From CAVQHY01 sp963712465 (GTDB taxonomy: Bacteria > Actinomycetota > Thermoleophilia > Gaiellales > Gaiellaceae), in contig CAVQHY010000010.1 of the NCBI GenBank assembly GCA_963712465.1, positions 1 to 64,000 on the forward strand: DNA of 64,000 bases, given 5' to 3'. A program made the translations under genes and the position numbers. Shown here piece after piece: positions 43,140 through 52,262 of this stretch. Within the stretch, counting starts at the first letter, position 1. Each line of letters opens with the position of its first letter. The notes below the pieces were generated by a model. That model had not been told where the DNA came from, made no database searches, and was given only the letters and a program-made list of their open reading frames with translations.

Positions 43140-45881
43140 GTGACGGCGGTTCCCACTGCGGAAGCGAGGCCCGGGCATGAGGCCTCGCCGGATGCCCGCG
43201 GCGGCCTGGGTGGGCTCGCGGCGCGCGCCCAGATCTACCTCGTCGTCGTGCTGGCGATTGGCGCCGCCTGCGCGCTTCCACTGATCGCGAACCTCGACGC
43301 GAGCCGCGAGGACTGGCTCGCGTTCTGCGCGCTTGCCGGCGGCGCTGCGGTCGCCCAGCTCTTCGTCGTCCGGACGCCGCGCAATCAGTCGTACCACACC
43401 GCGATCGTCTTCGTCGTCGCAGCAGTGGTCCTCCTGCCGCCGGAGCTGATCGCGCTGCTCGGGATCGTCCAGCACGTCCCCGAATGGCTCAAGGTCAGAT
43501 ACCCGTGGTACATCCAGAGCTTCAACATCGCGAACTACACGATCGACGCGCTTGCCGCGTGGGGTGTTGCCACCCTTGCGATGCACAGGGCCGAGCCGTT
43601 TGCCGGGCCACACGCCGGTTGGGCGCTCTTCGGGCTGGTGGCGTCGGTCGTCTTCGTCGCCCTGAATCACACGCTCCTGGCCGGCATGCTGCATTTCGCC
43701 CGCGGCCATACGCTGCGCGAGACCGGCCTCTTCTCGGCCGAGAGTCTCGTCACCGACCTCGTCCTCGCCGGCCTCGGCGTGGCCGTGGCCGGATTCTGGC
43801 GGATGAACCCCTGGCTCGTGCCGGTGGCGATCGCGCCGCTCGTGCTGATCCATCGGTCGCTCTCGGTTCCTGCCCTGAAGGAGGAGGCGCGCGTCGATCC
43901 CAAGACCGGGCTGTTCAACGCCCGCCACTTCGCCGCCGCGCTTCGCGACGAGCTGGCGCGATCCGAGCGCTTCGAGCGCCCGATGGCCGTGATCATGGCC
44001 GACCTCGACCTGCTGCGCGAGGTGAACAACGCGTACGGCCACCTCGCAGGGGACGCCGTGCTCGGGGGCGTCGCCGAGGTGTTCCGAGGGCAGCTTCGCC
44101 ACTACGACATTCCCGCGCGGTTCGGGGGCGAGGAGTTCGCCGTGCTGCTCCCCGAGACGACGATCGAGCAGGCGCTCGAGATCGCGGAGCGCGTACGGCG
44201 AGCCGTGGCGGCGACGCTCTTCGAGGTCGAGACCTCGAGCGAGCCGATCCGTGCGACCCTGTCCGTCGGCGTCGCCGCGTTTCCCCAGGACGGGATGGAC
44301 GCGAACGAGCTGATCCATCAGGCCGACCTCGCCGTCTACCGCGCGAAGCTCCAGGGGCGAAACCGCGTTCTCGGGGCCAGTCACGAGCCGTTCGTGAGCC
44401 GGGAGAGCCCGCGGCTGGAGTCCGTGCCCGAGGAGTCGGTCATGCGCGTGGAGAGCGTCCCCGTCGCCGCCGACGAGACGAGGGTGACCAGGGCCGCCCG
44501 GCCCCAGTCGACGCCTGGACCGCGGTTCCTCGCGCTCTCACCGATGCTCGGCGCGTTCGTCGCGGCCGTGTGCCTCGGAGGCATCGCCGTGGGCGTGGCG
44601 GGGCTGGTGCTCGGGCGCGAGGCCGACCTCACCGGCTTGCTGGGGGTCATCGTCTTCGTCGCCATCGGCCAGACGCTGGCGGTCGAGGCGTCGAGCGGGT
44701 CGATCTCGGTGAGCGTCGTCGGCACCCTGGCCGGAGTCGCGCTCTGCGGACCGCGAGCAGTGCTCCCGCTTGCGCTCGCCGTCGCGCTCGTGGAGTGGAG
44801 CGCCCGCCGCGACGCGTGGTTCCATGTGCTGTTCAACATCGGTGCGCTCACCCTCGCCGGCAGCGCGGCAGCAGCGCTCTTCATGCTCGAGCCGGGAGGG
44901 CCGCGAGAGGATCCGCTCGTGACCGCCGGCCTCGGTCTGCTCGCCGGTGGGGTGTACTTCCTCGTCAACACCGGCCTCCTCAGCATCGCGATGGCGCTCG
45001 AGGGCCACGACTCCGTGCGCGACGTGTGGAACGAGCGCTTCGCGTGGCTCCTGCCTCACTACGTCGCCTTCGGGGCGATCGGCGCGGCGATCGCGGTCGC
45101 CTACGACGCGATCGGCCTGTACGCGCTGGCCGTCTTCGTTCTGCCGCTTTTGCTCGCGCGCAAGACGATGGCCACCTACCTCGGTCATACCGAGCGCAGC
45201 GCGCGCAAGCTCCGGGATGCGGCGGAGACAATCCGCTCGCAGAACGTCTCGCTCGAACTGGCGAACCGGCTGCTGCGGGAGCGGTCGACGGCGGCGATGG
45301 AGAGCCTCTCGGCCACGGTTGACGCGCGCGACGCATACACGGCCGGCCACTCGCGGCGCGTCCAGCGCCTCGCACTCCTGATCGGCGAGGAGCTGGGCCT
45401 CTCCCGAGCTGAGCTCGACGTGCTCGGCTACGCGGCGCTCTTCCACGACATCGGCAAGCTCGCCGTGCCGGACTCGGTCCTGCTCAAGCCCGCCGGGCTC
45501 TCGGGCGAGGAATGGAACGTCATGCGCCGTCACGCCGACGAGGGCGCGCGCATCATCGACCGGCTCGGGTTTCTCCAGGACGCCGTGCCGGCGATCCGCC
45601 ACCACCACGAGCGCTTCGACGGCAGCGGCTACCCGGACGGCCTCGGCGGCGAGGAGATCCCGCTCGGTGCCCGGATCATCCATGTCGCCGACGCGCTCGA
45701 CTCGATGCTCACGACCCGGATCTACCGAGCGGCGCGGCCGGCCGAAGAGGCGCTCGACGAGCTTCGTCGCGCCACGAGCAGCCAGTTTTGCCCGCGCTGC
45801 ATCGCGGCCCTCGAGCGCGCACTCGGGGTTGCCGACCGCGAAGGCGAGCGCTCGAATCCCCGGCTCTTCGCCGCCTCCTGA
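43140..45881 (+). CDS. membrane GGDEF/HD-GYP bifunctional cyclic-di-GMP protein
   Basis: A 913-aa protein in the order TM block 1 (residues about 28-245), GGDEF (about 248-410), TM block 2 (about 460-680), HD-GYP (about 715-890). The cyclase motif is RFGGEEFAVLLPE near residue 327, preceded by RHYD at the RxxD inhibitory-site position. The phosphodiesterase has LFHDIGKLAVPD near 770 and HHERFDGSGYPDGLGGEEIP. Both catalytic sets look intact, so it may make and break c-di-GMP. The two membrane blocks look similar in layout, suggesting duplication. GTG 43140. Confidence 0.88.
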   Translation: MTAVPTAEARPGHEASPDARGGLGGLAARAQIYLVVVLAIGAACALPLIANLDASREDWLAFCALAGGAAVAQLFVVRTPRNQSYHTAIVFVVAAVVLLPPELIALLGIVQHVPEWLKVRYPWYIQSFNIANYTIDALAAWGVATLAMHRAEPFAGPHAGWALFGLVASVVFVALNHTLLAGMLHFARGHTLRETGLFSAESLVTDLVLAGLGVAVAGFWRMNPWLVPVAIAPLVLIHRSLSVPALKEEARVDPKTGLFNARHFAAALRDELARSERFERPMAVIMADLDLLREVNNAYGHLAGDAVLGGVAEVFRGQLRHYDIPARFGGEEFAVLLPETTIEQALEIAERVRRAVAATLFEVETSSEPIRATLSVGVAAFPQDGMDANELIHQADLAVYRAKLQGRNRVLGASHEPFVSRESPRLESVPEESVMRVESVPVAADETRVTRAARPQSTPGPRFLALSPMLGAFVAAVCLGGIAVGVAGLVLGREADLTGLLGVIVFVAIGQTLAVEASSGSISVSVVGTLAGVALCGPRAVLPLALAVALVEWSARRDAWFHVLFNIGALTLAGSAAAALFMLEPGGPREDPLVTAGLGLLAGGVYFLVNTGLLSIAMALEGHDSVRDVWNERFAWLLPHYVAFGAIGAAIAVAYDAIGLYALAVFVLPLLLARKTMATYLGHTERSARKLRDAAETIRSQNVSLELANRLLRERSTAAMESLSATVDARDAYTAGHSRRVQRLALLIGEELGLSRAELDVLGYAALFHDIGKLAVPDSVLLKPAGLSGEEWNVMRRHADEGARIIDRLGFLQDAVPAIRHHHERFDGSGYPDGLGGEEIPLGARIIHVADALDSMLTTRIYRAARPAEEALDELRRATSSQFCPRCIAALERALGVADREGERSNPRLFAAS

Positions 45882-45909
45882 CCGTCCGGCGGTTTGCGAG
45901 GATGGGGAG

Positions 45910-46749
45910 GTGACTGGCCCACTCACGAACGCATCCCTGCAGCTTCGGACGGCGCACCATCTGATCCGTCGGCGAGGCGGCACGGTCCGCGAGCGCCTCG
46001 GGCCCCTGGACGACCGACTGGTCTTCGTGCTCGGCAGTCCTCGATCGGGGACAACCTTCCTCGCACGGTCGATCGGCTCGGCCCCGGGTTTCGTGGATCT
46101 CGGCGAGGTCGCGCCGCTGAAGGCCGCGATACCGGAGCTCGCCGCCCTGCCTCCAGACGACGCAGGTAAGCGGATCCGGCGCATCCTGGTTCTCACCCGG
46201 CGGCTCGGGCTGGTGGGGAGCGCACGCGGTGTCGAGCAAACGCCCGAGACCGCATTCGTGACGGAGGCAATCGCCCGGGCGTACCCGCGTGCCCGGCTGG
46301 TTCATATCGTTCGGGACGGGCGCGACGTGGTCTGCTCGCTCCTGGAGCGGGGATGGCTCTCGGCGAACCGGACCGGGGAGGACGACGCCGGGCTTTCGTA
46401 CGGCCCGAGCGCACGGTTCTGGGTCGAGCCGGCGCGGGCAACCGAGTTCGCGCAGACAAGTGACGCGCGTCGTGCCGCCTGGGCATGGCGCCGATACGTC
46501 TCCGCCGTTCGCTCGACCCGCGCCCCGGGGCTGCACGAGCTCCGGTATGAACGTCTCACGTCCGATCCCGACGGAGCGGCGGCCGAGCTTGCGGCGCACC
46601 TCGGCACCGCCGCCGAGCCACTCGCCCGTGCGCTCCGTGGGGTGCGCGACACCTCGGTCGGCCGCCACAGAACCGACCTGACCCGGGAGCAGCTCGACGA
46701 CGTGCTGGACGAGGCGGGTGAGCTGCTGAGGGAGCTCGGGTACGGCTGA
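45910..46749 (+). CDS. sulfotransferase-family protein
   Basis: A 279-aa protein with the PAPS 5'-phosphosulfate loop FVLGSPRSGTTFLARSIG and RLVHIVRDGRDVVCSLLERG (3'-phosphate binding, Arg/Ser). The C-terminus has LHELRYERLTSDPDGAAAELAAHLG, as in bacterial Sulfotransfer_3 proteins. It would sulfate a carbohydrate or lipid acceptor. GTG 45910 has GGGGAG directly upstream. Confidence 0.83.
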   Translation: MTGPLTNASLQLRTAHHLIRRRGGTVRERLGPLDDRLVFVLGSPRSGTTFLARSIGSAPGFVDLGEVAPLKAAIPELAALPPDDAGKRIRRILVLTRRLGLVGSARGVEQTPETAFVTEAIARAYPRARLVHIVRDGRDVVCSLLERGWLSANRTGEDDAGLSYGPSARFWVEPARATEFAQTSDARRAAWAWRRYVSAVRSTRAPGLHELRYERLTSDPDGAAAELAAHLGTAAEPLARALRGVRDTSVGRHRTDLTREQLDDVLDEAGELLRELGYG

Positions 46750-46851
46750 GAAACAGGCCGTTCGCGCCCGAGAAAACGAGACGGCAATCTCAATCCCTCG
46801 TTCAGCGCATCTTCGATTCAAGCTTCGACCTCGGATACCGATACGGGTGGC

Positions 46852-47832
46852 GTGGAATACGGATCGCTGCGTGCCCCCGATCCCGAGCCCGACGAGCCGA
46901 AGCTCGAGCTCGTCCCGCCGCTCGACCCGGTGGACGCCCCAGAAGAGGACGAGGAGCCCGACGAGGCAGACGAGGCCGAGGCCGCAGGCGACCTCGACGC
47001 TCCTGCGCCCACCCAGGACCCGCTGAAGCTCTACGTCAGGCAGATCGGCGACGGGCCGCTGCTCACGCCCTCCGAGGAGCGCGAGCTCGCTCGCAGGAAG
47101 GACGAGGGAGACGAGGAGGCGAAGCGTCGCCTGATCGAGGCGAACCTCCGGCTCGTCATGTCGATCACGCGGAACTTCATGAACGCGGGCGTGCCGCTGC
47201 TCGACCTGATCCAGGAGGGCAACCTCGGCCTGATCCGCGCCGTCGAGAAGTTCGACTACCGGATGGGCTACAAGCTCTCGACCTATGCCACCTGGTGGAT
47301 CCGGCAGGCCGTGACTCGCGCGATCGCCGACCAGGGACGGACGATCCGCCTTCCCGTCCACGTCGTCGAGCAGGTGCGGCGCGTGATGCGCGCACGCCGG
47401 CTCCTGACGCAGAAGCTGAACCGCGATCCGACCGCAGAGGAGCTCGCGGTCGAGAGCGGCCTCCCGCTGAAGCGCGTCAACGAGCTGCTCGAGCTCGTCG
47501 AGGATCCCGTCAGCCTCGAGACTCCGGTGGGTGACGGCGACTCGATGTACGGCGACATGCTCGAGGACGTCAACGCCGAGCAACCCCATGTCGCACTTGC
47601 AGACCACCTTCGCGGCAGCGAGCTGACGGAGGCCCTCGAGCGCCTGAACGAACGGATGAGACGGGTCCTCGAGCTTCGATTCGGGCTCGCCGGCGAGCGT
47701 CCTCGCACGCTCGAGGAGGTCGGCGTCGAGCTCGGAGTAACGCGCGAGCGCGTGCGCCAGCTCGAAGCACGCGCCCTGCGAGAGCTCCAGGCGACCGCTC
47801 CCGATCTCAAGCACTATCTGCGCGCCGAGTAG
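46852..47832 (+). CDS. RNA polymerase sigma-70 factor, group 1/2 (RpoD-like)
   Basis: A 326-aa sigma factor. An acidic N-terminal stretch (residues 1-50) replaces region 1.1; region 1.2 has DPLKLYVRQIGDGPLLTP, region 2 DLIQEGNLGLIRAVEKFDYR and YATWWIRQAVTRAI, region 3 LTQKLNRDPTAEELA, region 4 LEEVGVELGVTRERVRQLEA. It recognises -10/-35 promoters. The second such gene at 48596 has a better region 1.1, so this one may be the alternative (SigB/HrdD-like) factor. Confidence 0.9.
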   Translation: MEYGSLRAPDPEPDEPKLELVPPLDPVDAPEEDEEPDEADEAEAAGDLDAPAPTQDPLKLYVRQIGDGPLLTPSEERELARRKDEGDEEAKRRLIEANLRLVMSITRNFMNAGVPLLDLIQEGNLGLIRAVEKFDYRMGYKLSTYATWWIRQAVTRAIADQGRTIRLPVHVVEQVRRVMRARRLLTQKLNRDPTAEELAVESGLPLKRVNELLELVEDPVSLETPVGDGDSMYGDMLEDVNAEQPHVALADHLRGSELTEALERLNERMRRVLELRFGLAGERPRTLEEVGVELGVTRERVRQLEARALRELQATAPDLKHYLRAE

Positions 47833-47883
47833 GCCCGGCGTCGCAGACTCGCTCGCGTGCGCCGTGCTGGCGGGTGCTGAGGC

Positions 47884-47889
47884 TAGGGT
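47884..47889 (+). promoter_or_regulatory. candidate -10 box TAGGGT
   Basis: TAGGGT is seven bases before ATG 47897. The intervening GGGGGAG could alternatively be a Shine-Dalgarno on a longer transcript. Confidence 0.35.
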
Positions 47890-47896
47890 GGGGGAG

Positions 47897-48646
47897 ATGT
47901 TCGTCGACGTACACTCCCATGTTGTCCCCTCCGGCGACGACGGCGCGCAGAGCCTCGGTGACGGTCTGGGCCTCTGCCGGCTCGCCGCCGAGCACGGCAC
48001 GAGCACGCTCTTCGCGACACCTCATGTCTGGCCCGAACAGAGCCTGTCGGTGGAGCGCGAGGCTACGGTCCGAGCGGCTCACGGGCGCATGGCCGCCGAG
48101 GCCGCGAGCTTCGGTCTCGATCTCCGGCTCGGCTTCGAGCTGACGCCGTCCCGCGCGTTGCTCGACGAGGAGCCCGCTCGCTATCGGCTCGGCGAGCTCC
48201 CGTTCGTCCTGATGGAGCTTCCGTTCTGGGGAGATCTCGAGCTCGCCTGGCGTCTCGCCGAGCACGTAGAGGGTGCGGACCTGACGCCGCTGATCGCGCA
48301 CCCCGAGCGCGCGGAGAGCGTCCACGAGAATCCCCGGCTCGCGTACGCGTTCGCCGAGCGCTGGCCGGTCCAGGTGAACGCCTCGAGCCTGCTCGGCCGC
48401 CACGGCTCGCTCTGCGAGCAGCTCGGCTGGCAGCTGGTCGAGGAGGAGATCGCCCGAATCGTCGCGTCGGACGGGCACCGGACGAGCCGGCCTGCGGTTC
48501 TGGACGACGCCTACGTGGCGGTCGCCGCCAGAGTCGGGGAGGAGCGAGCCTTGCCCCTCTTCAGCGGACAGGCCCTCGAGCTCTCGAGTGGAGACCTACC
48601 GGCTGGCGACGGATTCGATGTCGCGCAACGACGCCAGGCGATGTAG
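47897..48646 (+). CDS. PHP-domain phosphatase, CpsB/YwqE-like
   Basis: A 249-aa protein with the PHP metal motifs FVDVHSHVVPSGDDGAQS (DxHxH), TSTLFATPHVWPEQ, GFELTPSRALLDEEP, PLIAHPERAES and IVASDGHRTSRPA. This layout matches bacterial manganese-dependent tyrosine phosphatases of the CpsB/YwqE type, which dephosphorylate BY-kinases of capsule export. No BY-kinase is encoded in the window, so the partner is unknown. ATG 47897 is chosen; the frame is open to 47864. The last 51 bases overlap the convergent sigma factor gene. Confidence 0.8.
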   Translation: MFVDVHSHVVPSGDDGAQSLGDGLGLCRLAAEHGTSTLFATPHVWPEQSLSVEREATVRAAHGRMAAEAASFGLDLRLGFELTPSRALLDEEPARYRLGELPFVLMELPFWGDLELAWRLAEHVEGADLTPLIAHPERAESVHENPRLAYAFAERWPVQVNASSLLGRHGSLCEQLGWQLVEEEIARIVASDGHRTSRPAVLDDAYVAVAARVGEERALPLFSGQALELSSGDLPAGDGFDVAQRRQAM

Positions 48647-49645
48647 CGACTCGACCTCGATCTGACGGACGCGCTCCCGGGTGATGCCGAGCCGCTTGCC
48701 GATGTGTTCAAGGGTGTGCGGCTCCTCGCCACGAAGACCGTACCGAAGCTCGAGCACGCGTCGGTCGCGTTCCGGAAGCGATGCGAGCGCCCGGTCCAGC
48801 GCTTCCTTCTGGAGCCGCTTCTCCGTCTCCTCCTCGGGAAGGGGATCCTCGCCGGCGACGAGATCGCCGAAGACCGCGTCCTCCTGCTCGCCGATCGGCT
48901 GGTCGAGGCTGGTGGACGCACGCGCGGCCGCGCGAACCTCGAGGGCCTGCTGGAGGGGGAGTCCCGCCTCCTCGGCGATCTCCGCGAGCGTCGGCTCGCG
49001 CGCGAGCTGTGTCCAGAGGTAGCGCTCGGCACGGTGCATCTTCTGCATGCGCTCGACGACGTGGACGGGAACGCGGATCGTGCGCGCCTTGTCGGCGATC
49101 GCACGGGCGACGGCCTGGCGGATCCACCACGTCGCGTAGGTGGAGAACTTGAGCCCCCGCTGCCATTCGAACTTCTCGACGGCACGGATGAGCCCGAACA
49201 TGCCTTCCTGGATCAGATCGAGAAACGGCAGGCCCTGGTTTCGGTAGTTCTTGGCGATCGAGACGACGAGCCGGAGATTCGACTCGATCATCCTGCGCTT
49301 GGCCTCCATGTCGCCGCGCTCGATCCGCTTGGAGAGCTCGACCTCCTCGGCGGCGGTGAGCAGCGGGTGTCGGCCGATCTCGCGCAGGAAAAGCTGGAGG
49401 GCATCGGTGGTCGACTCGAGGCCTTCGACGTTTCGTGGAGGCGTCGTGGGCTCCGCCGCCTCCTTCGCGGGCTCGACCACCTCGACGCCGCGCTCCTCGA
49501 GCTCGCGATACAGGGCGTCCGCGTCCGCCTGCTCGAGCTCGAGCACGTCGATCAGCTCGGCGACCTCGACGCCGTCGACCACGCCCGCTGCCTCGGCACG
49601 CTCGAGCAGGAGCTGCACCTCGTCGATTTGCAGAAACGTGGCCAT
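48596..49645 (-). CDS. RNA polymerase primary-type sigma factor RpoD/SigA
   Basis: A 349-aa sigma-70 factor with a short region-1.1-like domain (FLQIDEVQLLLERAEAAGVV), region 1.2 DALQLFLREIGRHPLLTAAE, region 2 LIQEGMFGLIRAVEKFEWQ and YATWWIRQAVARAIADKART, and region 4 LEHIGKRLGITRERVRQIEV. ATG 49645 has AGGAG eight bases upstream on the minus strand; the in-frame GTG 49654 overlaps that Shine-Dalgarno and is rejected. The presence of region 1.1 makes it the better candidate for the housekeeping factor. Confidence 0.9.
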   Translation of the reverse strand: MATFLQIDEVQLLLERAEAAGVVDGVEVAELIDVLELEQADADALYRELEERGVEVVEPAKEAAEPTTPPRNVEGLESTTDALQLFLREIGRHPLLTAAEEVELSKRIERGDMEAKRRMIESNLRLVVSIAKNYRNQGLPFLDLIQEGMFGLIRAVEKFEWQRGLKFSTYATWWIRQAVARAIADKARTIRVPVHVVERMQKMHRAERYLWTQLAREPTLAEIAEEAGLPLQQALEVRAAARASTSLDQPIGEQEDAVFGDLVAGEDPLPEEETEKRLQKEALDRALASLPERDRRVLELRYGLRGEEPHTLEHIGKRLGITRERVRQIEVESLHRLASLRDIESVASR

Positions 49646-49777
49646 CGCCCGCACTCCTGGAGCCGAGATCTACGTATGGAGATTCACGCGCGCCTGCATC
49701 GCCCGTGCAAGCCGCGCCTAGGCTACCACGGCCGGGAGGGCGGGTCTATCGCCGCCGCAGACCCGCGCGGAGTCGGA

Positions 49778-50461
49778 TCAGTCGAGCTGTGTTCCGAGGC
49801 CGTGCGCCTGTGCCCAGCGTGCCGCCGCCGTGCGGTTGGGGACACCGATCTTCCGGTAGACGTTGGAGAGGTGGAACTTGACCGTCTGCTCGGTCACCCA
49901 GAGTGCCCGGGCAACCTCGGCATTCGACTTTCCCTCCGACACGAGCCGGAGTGTCTCGAGCTCGCGCTGCGTGAGCCCGTGTGAGCTCCCGTTGCGACCC
50001 CGGCCCGGCGCAGGCTGGTGCTGTGTGCGACGACCCGCGAAGTAGACGGAGTGAGCGAATGCCTGGCGGACGGCCGCCTCGAGATCCTCCGAGCTCGACG
50101 TCTTGACGACGTACGCCGCCGCGCCGGCCTCGAAGGCCGCCTCGATGTCGTCGATGTCGTCCGACCCGGATAGCACGATCGCCTTGAGGGTCGGCGACCC
50201 GCCGACTGCCTTACGGAGGCAGGCGACGCCGTCGAGCGCTCCCTCGGCGAGTTCGATCTCCGTCAGGAACACGTCGGGACTGTGCTCCCCGACGAGCGCC
50301 AGCGCAGTCTCGGGCGTGGATGCCTTTCCGACCACGGTGATCCCCGAGCGCACGAGGAGTCGCTCCACGGCTTCGTGCCACAGGGGATACGGATCGTGCA
50401 CGACCGCTGTCAGGCTCCCGTTCGAGCCATTCACGGACTTCTGGTTGCTGCTTTCCGTCAC
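49778..50461 (-). CDS. NarL/LuxR-type response regulator with Glu at the phosphoacceptor site
   Basis: A 227-aa protein: receiver domain (residues 15-130), linker, LuxR HTH (LTQRELETLRLVSEGKSNAE, VTEQTVKFHLSNVYRKIGV). In the receiver, the usual Asp reads as Glu68 in VFLTEIELAEG; the conserved Ser (VLSGSDD) and Lys (YVVKTSS) remain. A Glu may mimic the phosphorylated state, so it may be phosphorylation-independent. GTG 50461 has a perfect AGGAGG six bases upstream (complement of 50468-50473). Confidence 0.85.
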   Translation of the reverse strand: MTESSNQKSVNGSNGSLTAVVHDPYPLWHEAVERLLVRSGITVVGKASTPETALALVGEHSPDVFLTEIELAEGALDGVACLRKAVGGSPTLKAIVLSGSDDIDDIEAAFEAGAAAYVVKTSSSEDLEAAVRQAFAHSVYFAGRRTQHQPAPGRGRNGSSHGLTQRELETLRLVSEGKSNAEVARALWVTEQTVKFHLSNVYRKIGVPNRTAAARWAQAHGLGTQLD

Positions 50462-50544
50462 TTGACACCTCCTTGCTCGTCCAGACACCACGGATCAGCA
50501 CTGCCATCGCGTGCGTCGCCACGACGCGCGACTTGATGACCGTG

Positions 50545-51690
50545 CTATCCGGGGCGCTTGAGCGCGGAGGCGATCGAGACGCCTCGCCCGAAGGCCAGCG
50601 AGAGCGAGAGGAGGCCGCCCAGCCGCTGGAGCGCTGCGGCCAGCAGGGCGGTGAGGGCTGCAAGGACCGCAACCCCACCGATGCCCGACGCCGCGCCGGA
50701 CCCGGCCGCCGCCGAGCTCGAGGCCGCGGCCCCCGTGTTCGCCGCAGGGGCCTGGAGGCTCATGTCGGGATGGGCGGCCGCTCCGTCGTGACCAGACGGG
50801 GAAGTGGAAGCGGCATGCTGATGAGTCTCGACGACGGCCGTTGAATCCTCGGGACGCGCAGATCCGCCGGAACCAGCCTTCGGTCGAGCCGGAGAAGCCT
50901 CGGCGACCACGCCAAGCGCCGGGCGCTCGGCCGTATGAAACGCGCTGTCGAACGGCAAGGTGGTCGCGTCTCTGCGAGCAACGTCATCCGGAGGCAGAGC
51001 CTCCGGGCCTCTCAGCACCTGCTCGGCGTGGAGATCAACGTGTGCCGCGAGTGAGCCGATCTCGACGGAAGTCGGGGCGGGGGATGGCGGCAACGCCGTT
51101 TCCGGTGCGGCTCGCTGGGGTGGCGTCGACCGAGAAGGTGACGGAGCCTCCTCGCGACCGGGTGTGGCCACGGGCGCCGACGCTCCTGCCGAGTCGGCGG
51201 TCGGCGCATCGACGGTCGGCGCATCGACGAGGGACGGCTGCGTGAGGCTGTCCGCACTTGCGGCGACCGGCACGGCCGAGATCTCCTCGGGTGGGGCGGG
51301 AACGAGCTCCGCCGGCGGGAGCTGCTCGGCCGCTGCCGGGAGCTGCTCGGGCACCGCCGCTGGCTCCTGTGCCGGGGCCGACACGAGGTCGACATTTTCA
51401 GGCGTAGCAGGCTCGAGCGGATCGGTGACCGTGGCAGCTCCCTCGACGGGCGCCAAGTCCCCGGTTGCCGGGTCGACCGCAACGGCGTCGACGACCGGAG
51501 TGGGTGGTTCATTCGTGGCGGTCGAATCGGACGGCGCGACGGTCGGGTCGGTCGCCACGACCGTCCCGGTGTCCAGCACCGTCGCCGGTAGCCCGCCGTC
51601 CTCCGCTTGCGCGGCCGTCGCGAAAGCCCCCGCCGCGATCGTCGCGACGAAGGCTCCCCACAGATATGAAAATCGCCCGGCCGACCGCAT
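50545..51690 (-). CDS. secreted or surface Ala/Pro/Thr-rich protein with C-terminal hydrophobic segment
   Basis: A 381-aa protein. Signal peptide: RFSYLWGAFVATIAAGAFAT, cleavage near AQAED. The mature part is low-complexity Ala/Pro/Glu/Thr/Val and looks disordered, as in wall-spanning or mucin-like stalks. A hydrophobic segment near the end (GVAVLAALTALLAAALQRL) and a short basic tail could anchor it. AAGGGG lies ten bases before ATG 51690. No catalytic domain is recognised. Confidence 0.7.
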   Translation of the reverse strand: MRSAGRFSYLWGAFVATIAAGAFATAAQAEDGGLPATVLDTGTVVATDPTVAPSDSTATNEPPTPVVDAVAVDPATGDLAPVEGAATVTDPLEPATPENVDLVSAPAQEPAAVPEQLPAAAEQLPPAELVPAPPEEISAVPVAASADSLTQPSLVDAPTVDAPTADSAGASAPVATPGREEAPSPSRSTPPQRAAPETALPPSPAPTSVEIGSLAAHVDLHAEQVLRGPEALPPDDVARRDATTLPFDSAFHTAERPALGVVAEASPARPKAGSGGSARPEDSTAVVETHQHAASTSPSGHDGAAAHPDMSLQAPAANTGAAASSSAAAGSGAASGIGGVAVLAALTALLAAALQRLGGLLSLSLAFGRGVSIASALKRPG

Positions 51691-51795
51691 CGGGGATACC
51701 CCTTCTCGTGCAGAATCGTATCGCAGTGTAGCCATGCTTGAAGCACGCCCGCGTAGCGGAGTAGTTACGGAGCAGTTATCATCCCGCGACTCCCT

Positions 51796-52017
51796 ATGGA
51801 TCTGACGTCCAACGGCATGCCCCGTGATCCGGGCGAGCTCACTGCTGGGGAGGCGCTCGTCTTCATCGCGTGCGAGATCTGCGGCGCGCCCGTGCTGCTG
51901 GCAGATGCCGTGGTCACGGAGGACGGACACTCGTGCGATCTCCAGCCGCTTCGTATCCCGACCGCTGCGAAGAGGCCGGCGGCGGGACGGGGCGAGAGGC
52001 GCCTGCGTCTGACCTAG
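51796..52017 (+). CDS. small hypothetical protein with CxxC motif
   Basis: A 73-aa ORF with ALVFIACEICGAPVLLADAV and a later GHSC, so three cysteines that could form part of a zinc site, and a basic tail. It is divergent from the secreted protein gene. Coding potential is plausible but unproven. Confidence 0.4.
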   Translation: MDLTSNGMPRDPGELTAGEALVFIACEICGAPVLLADAVVTEDGHSCDLQPLRIPTAAKRPAAGRGERRLRLT

Positions 52018-52057
52018 CCGAACACGACGGAGCGGCACGGCAACGCGCGTGGTGCCG

Positions 52058-52262
52058 TTTCTGTCCACCCGGTATCGGCGGTCCCTCGGTTGGTATCGGC
52101 CGTCCCTCGGTTTTCTGTCCACCCGCATGGTTGGGCCGGAATCACGGAGGTTCATTGCGCTCCGATGCATAGCGGGCTCCTCACCCCCCGCGCACGATAA
52201 CCTCGTGCATCGCAGTCACCGTCTACTCGATATCAGCCCGTCCGTTCGGTTTCTGTCCACCC
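52058..52262 (+). repeat. three exact copies of TTTCTGTCCACCC with extended similarity
   Basis: Exact 13-base copies at 52058-52070, 52112-52124 and 52250-52262. Copies two and three share about 35 bases with few mismatches (CGGTTTCTGTCCACCC, then GTTG-GCCG-ATC). Spacing is irregular (54 and 138 bases). They may be protein-binding sites or remnants of a duplicated element end. Confidence 0.7.
52190..52217 (+). other. dif-like hybrid attachment site, copy 1
   Basis: The left arm GCGCACGATAA and start of the core (CCT) match the dif site at 63221, but the right 11 bases (GCATCGCAGTC) do not resemble a XerD arm. The preceding 11 bases match those before copy 2, so 22 of 24 bases are identical between 52180-52203 and 53532-53555. 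Confidence 0.55.
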
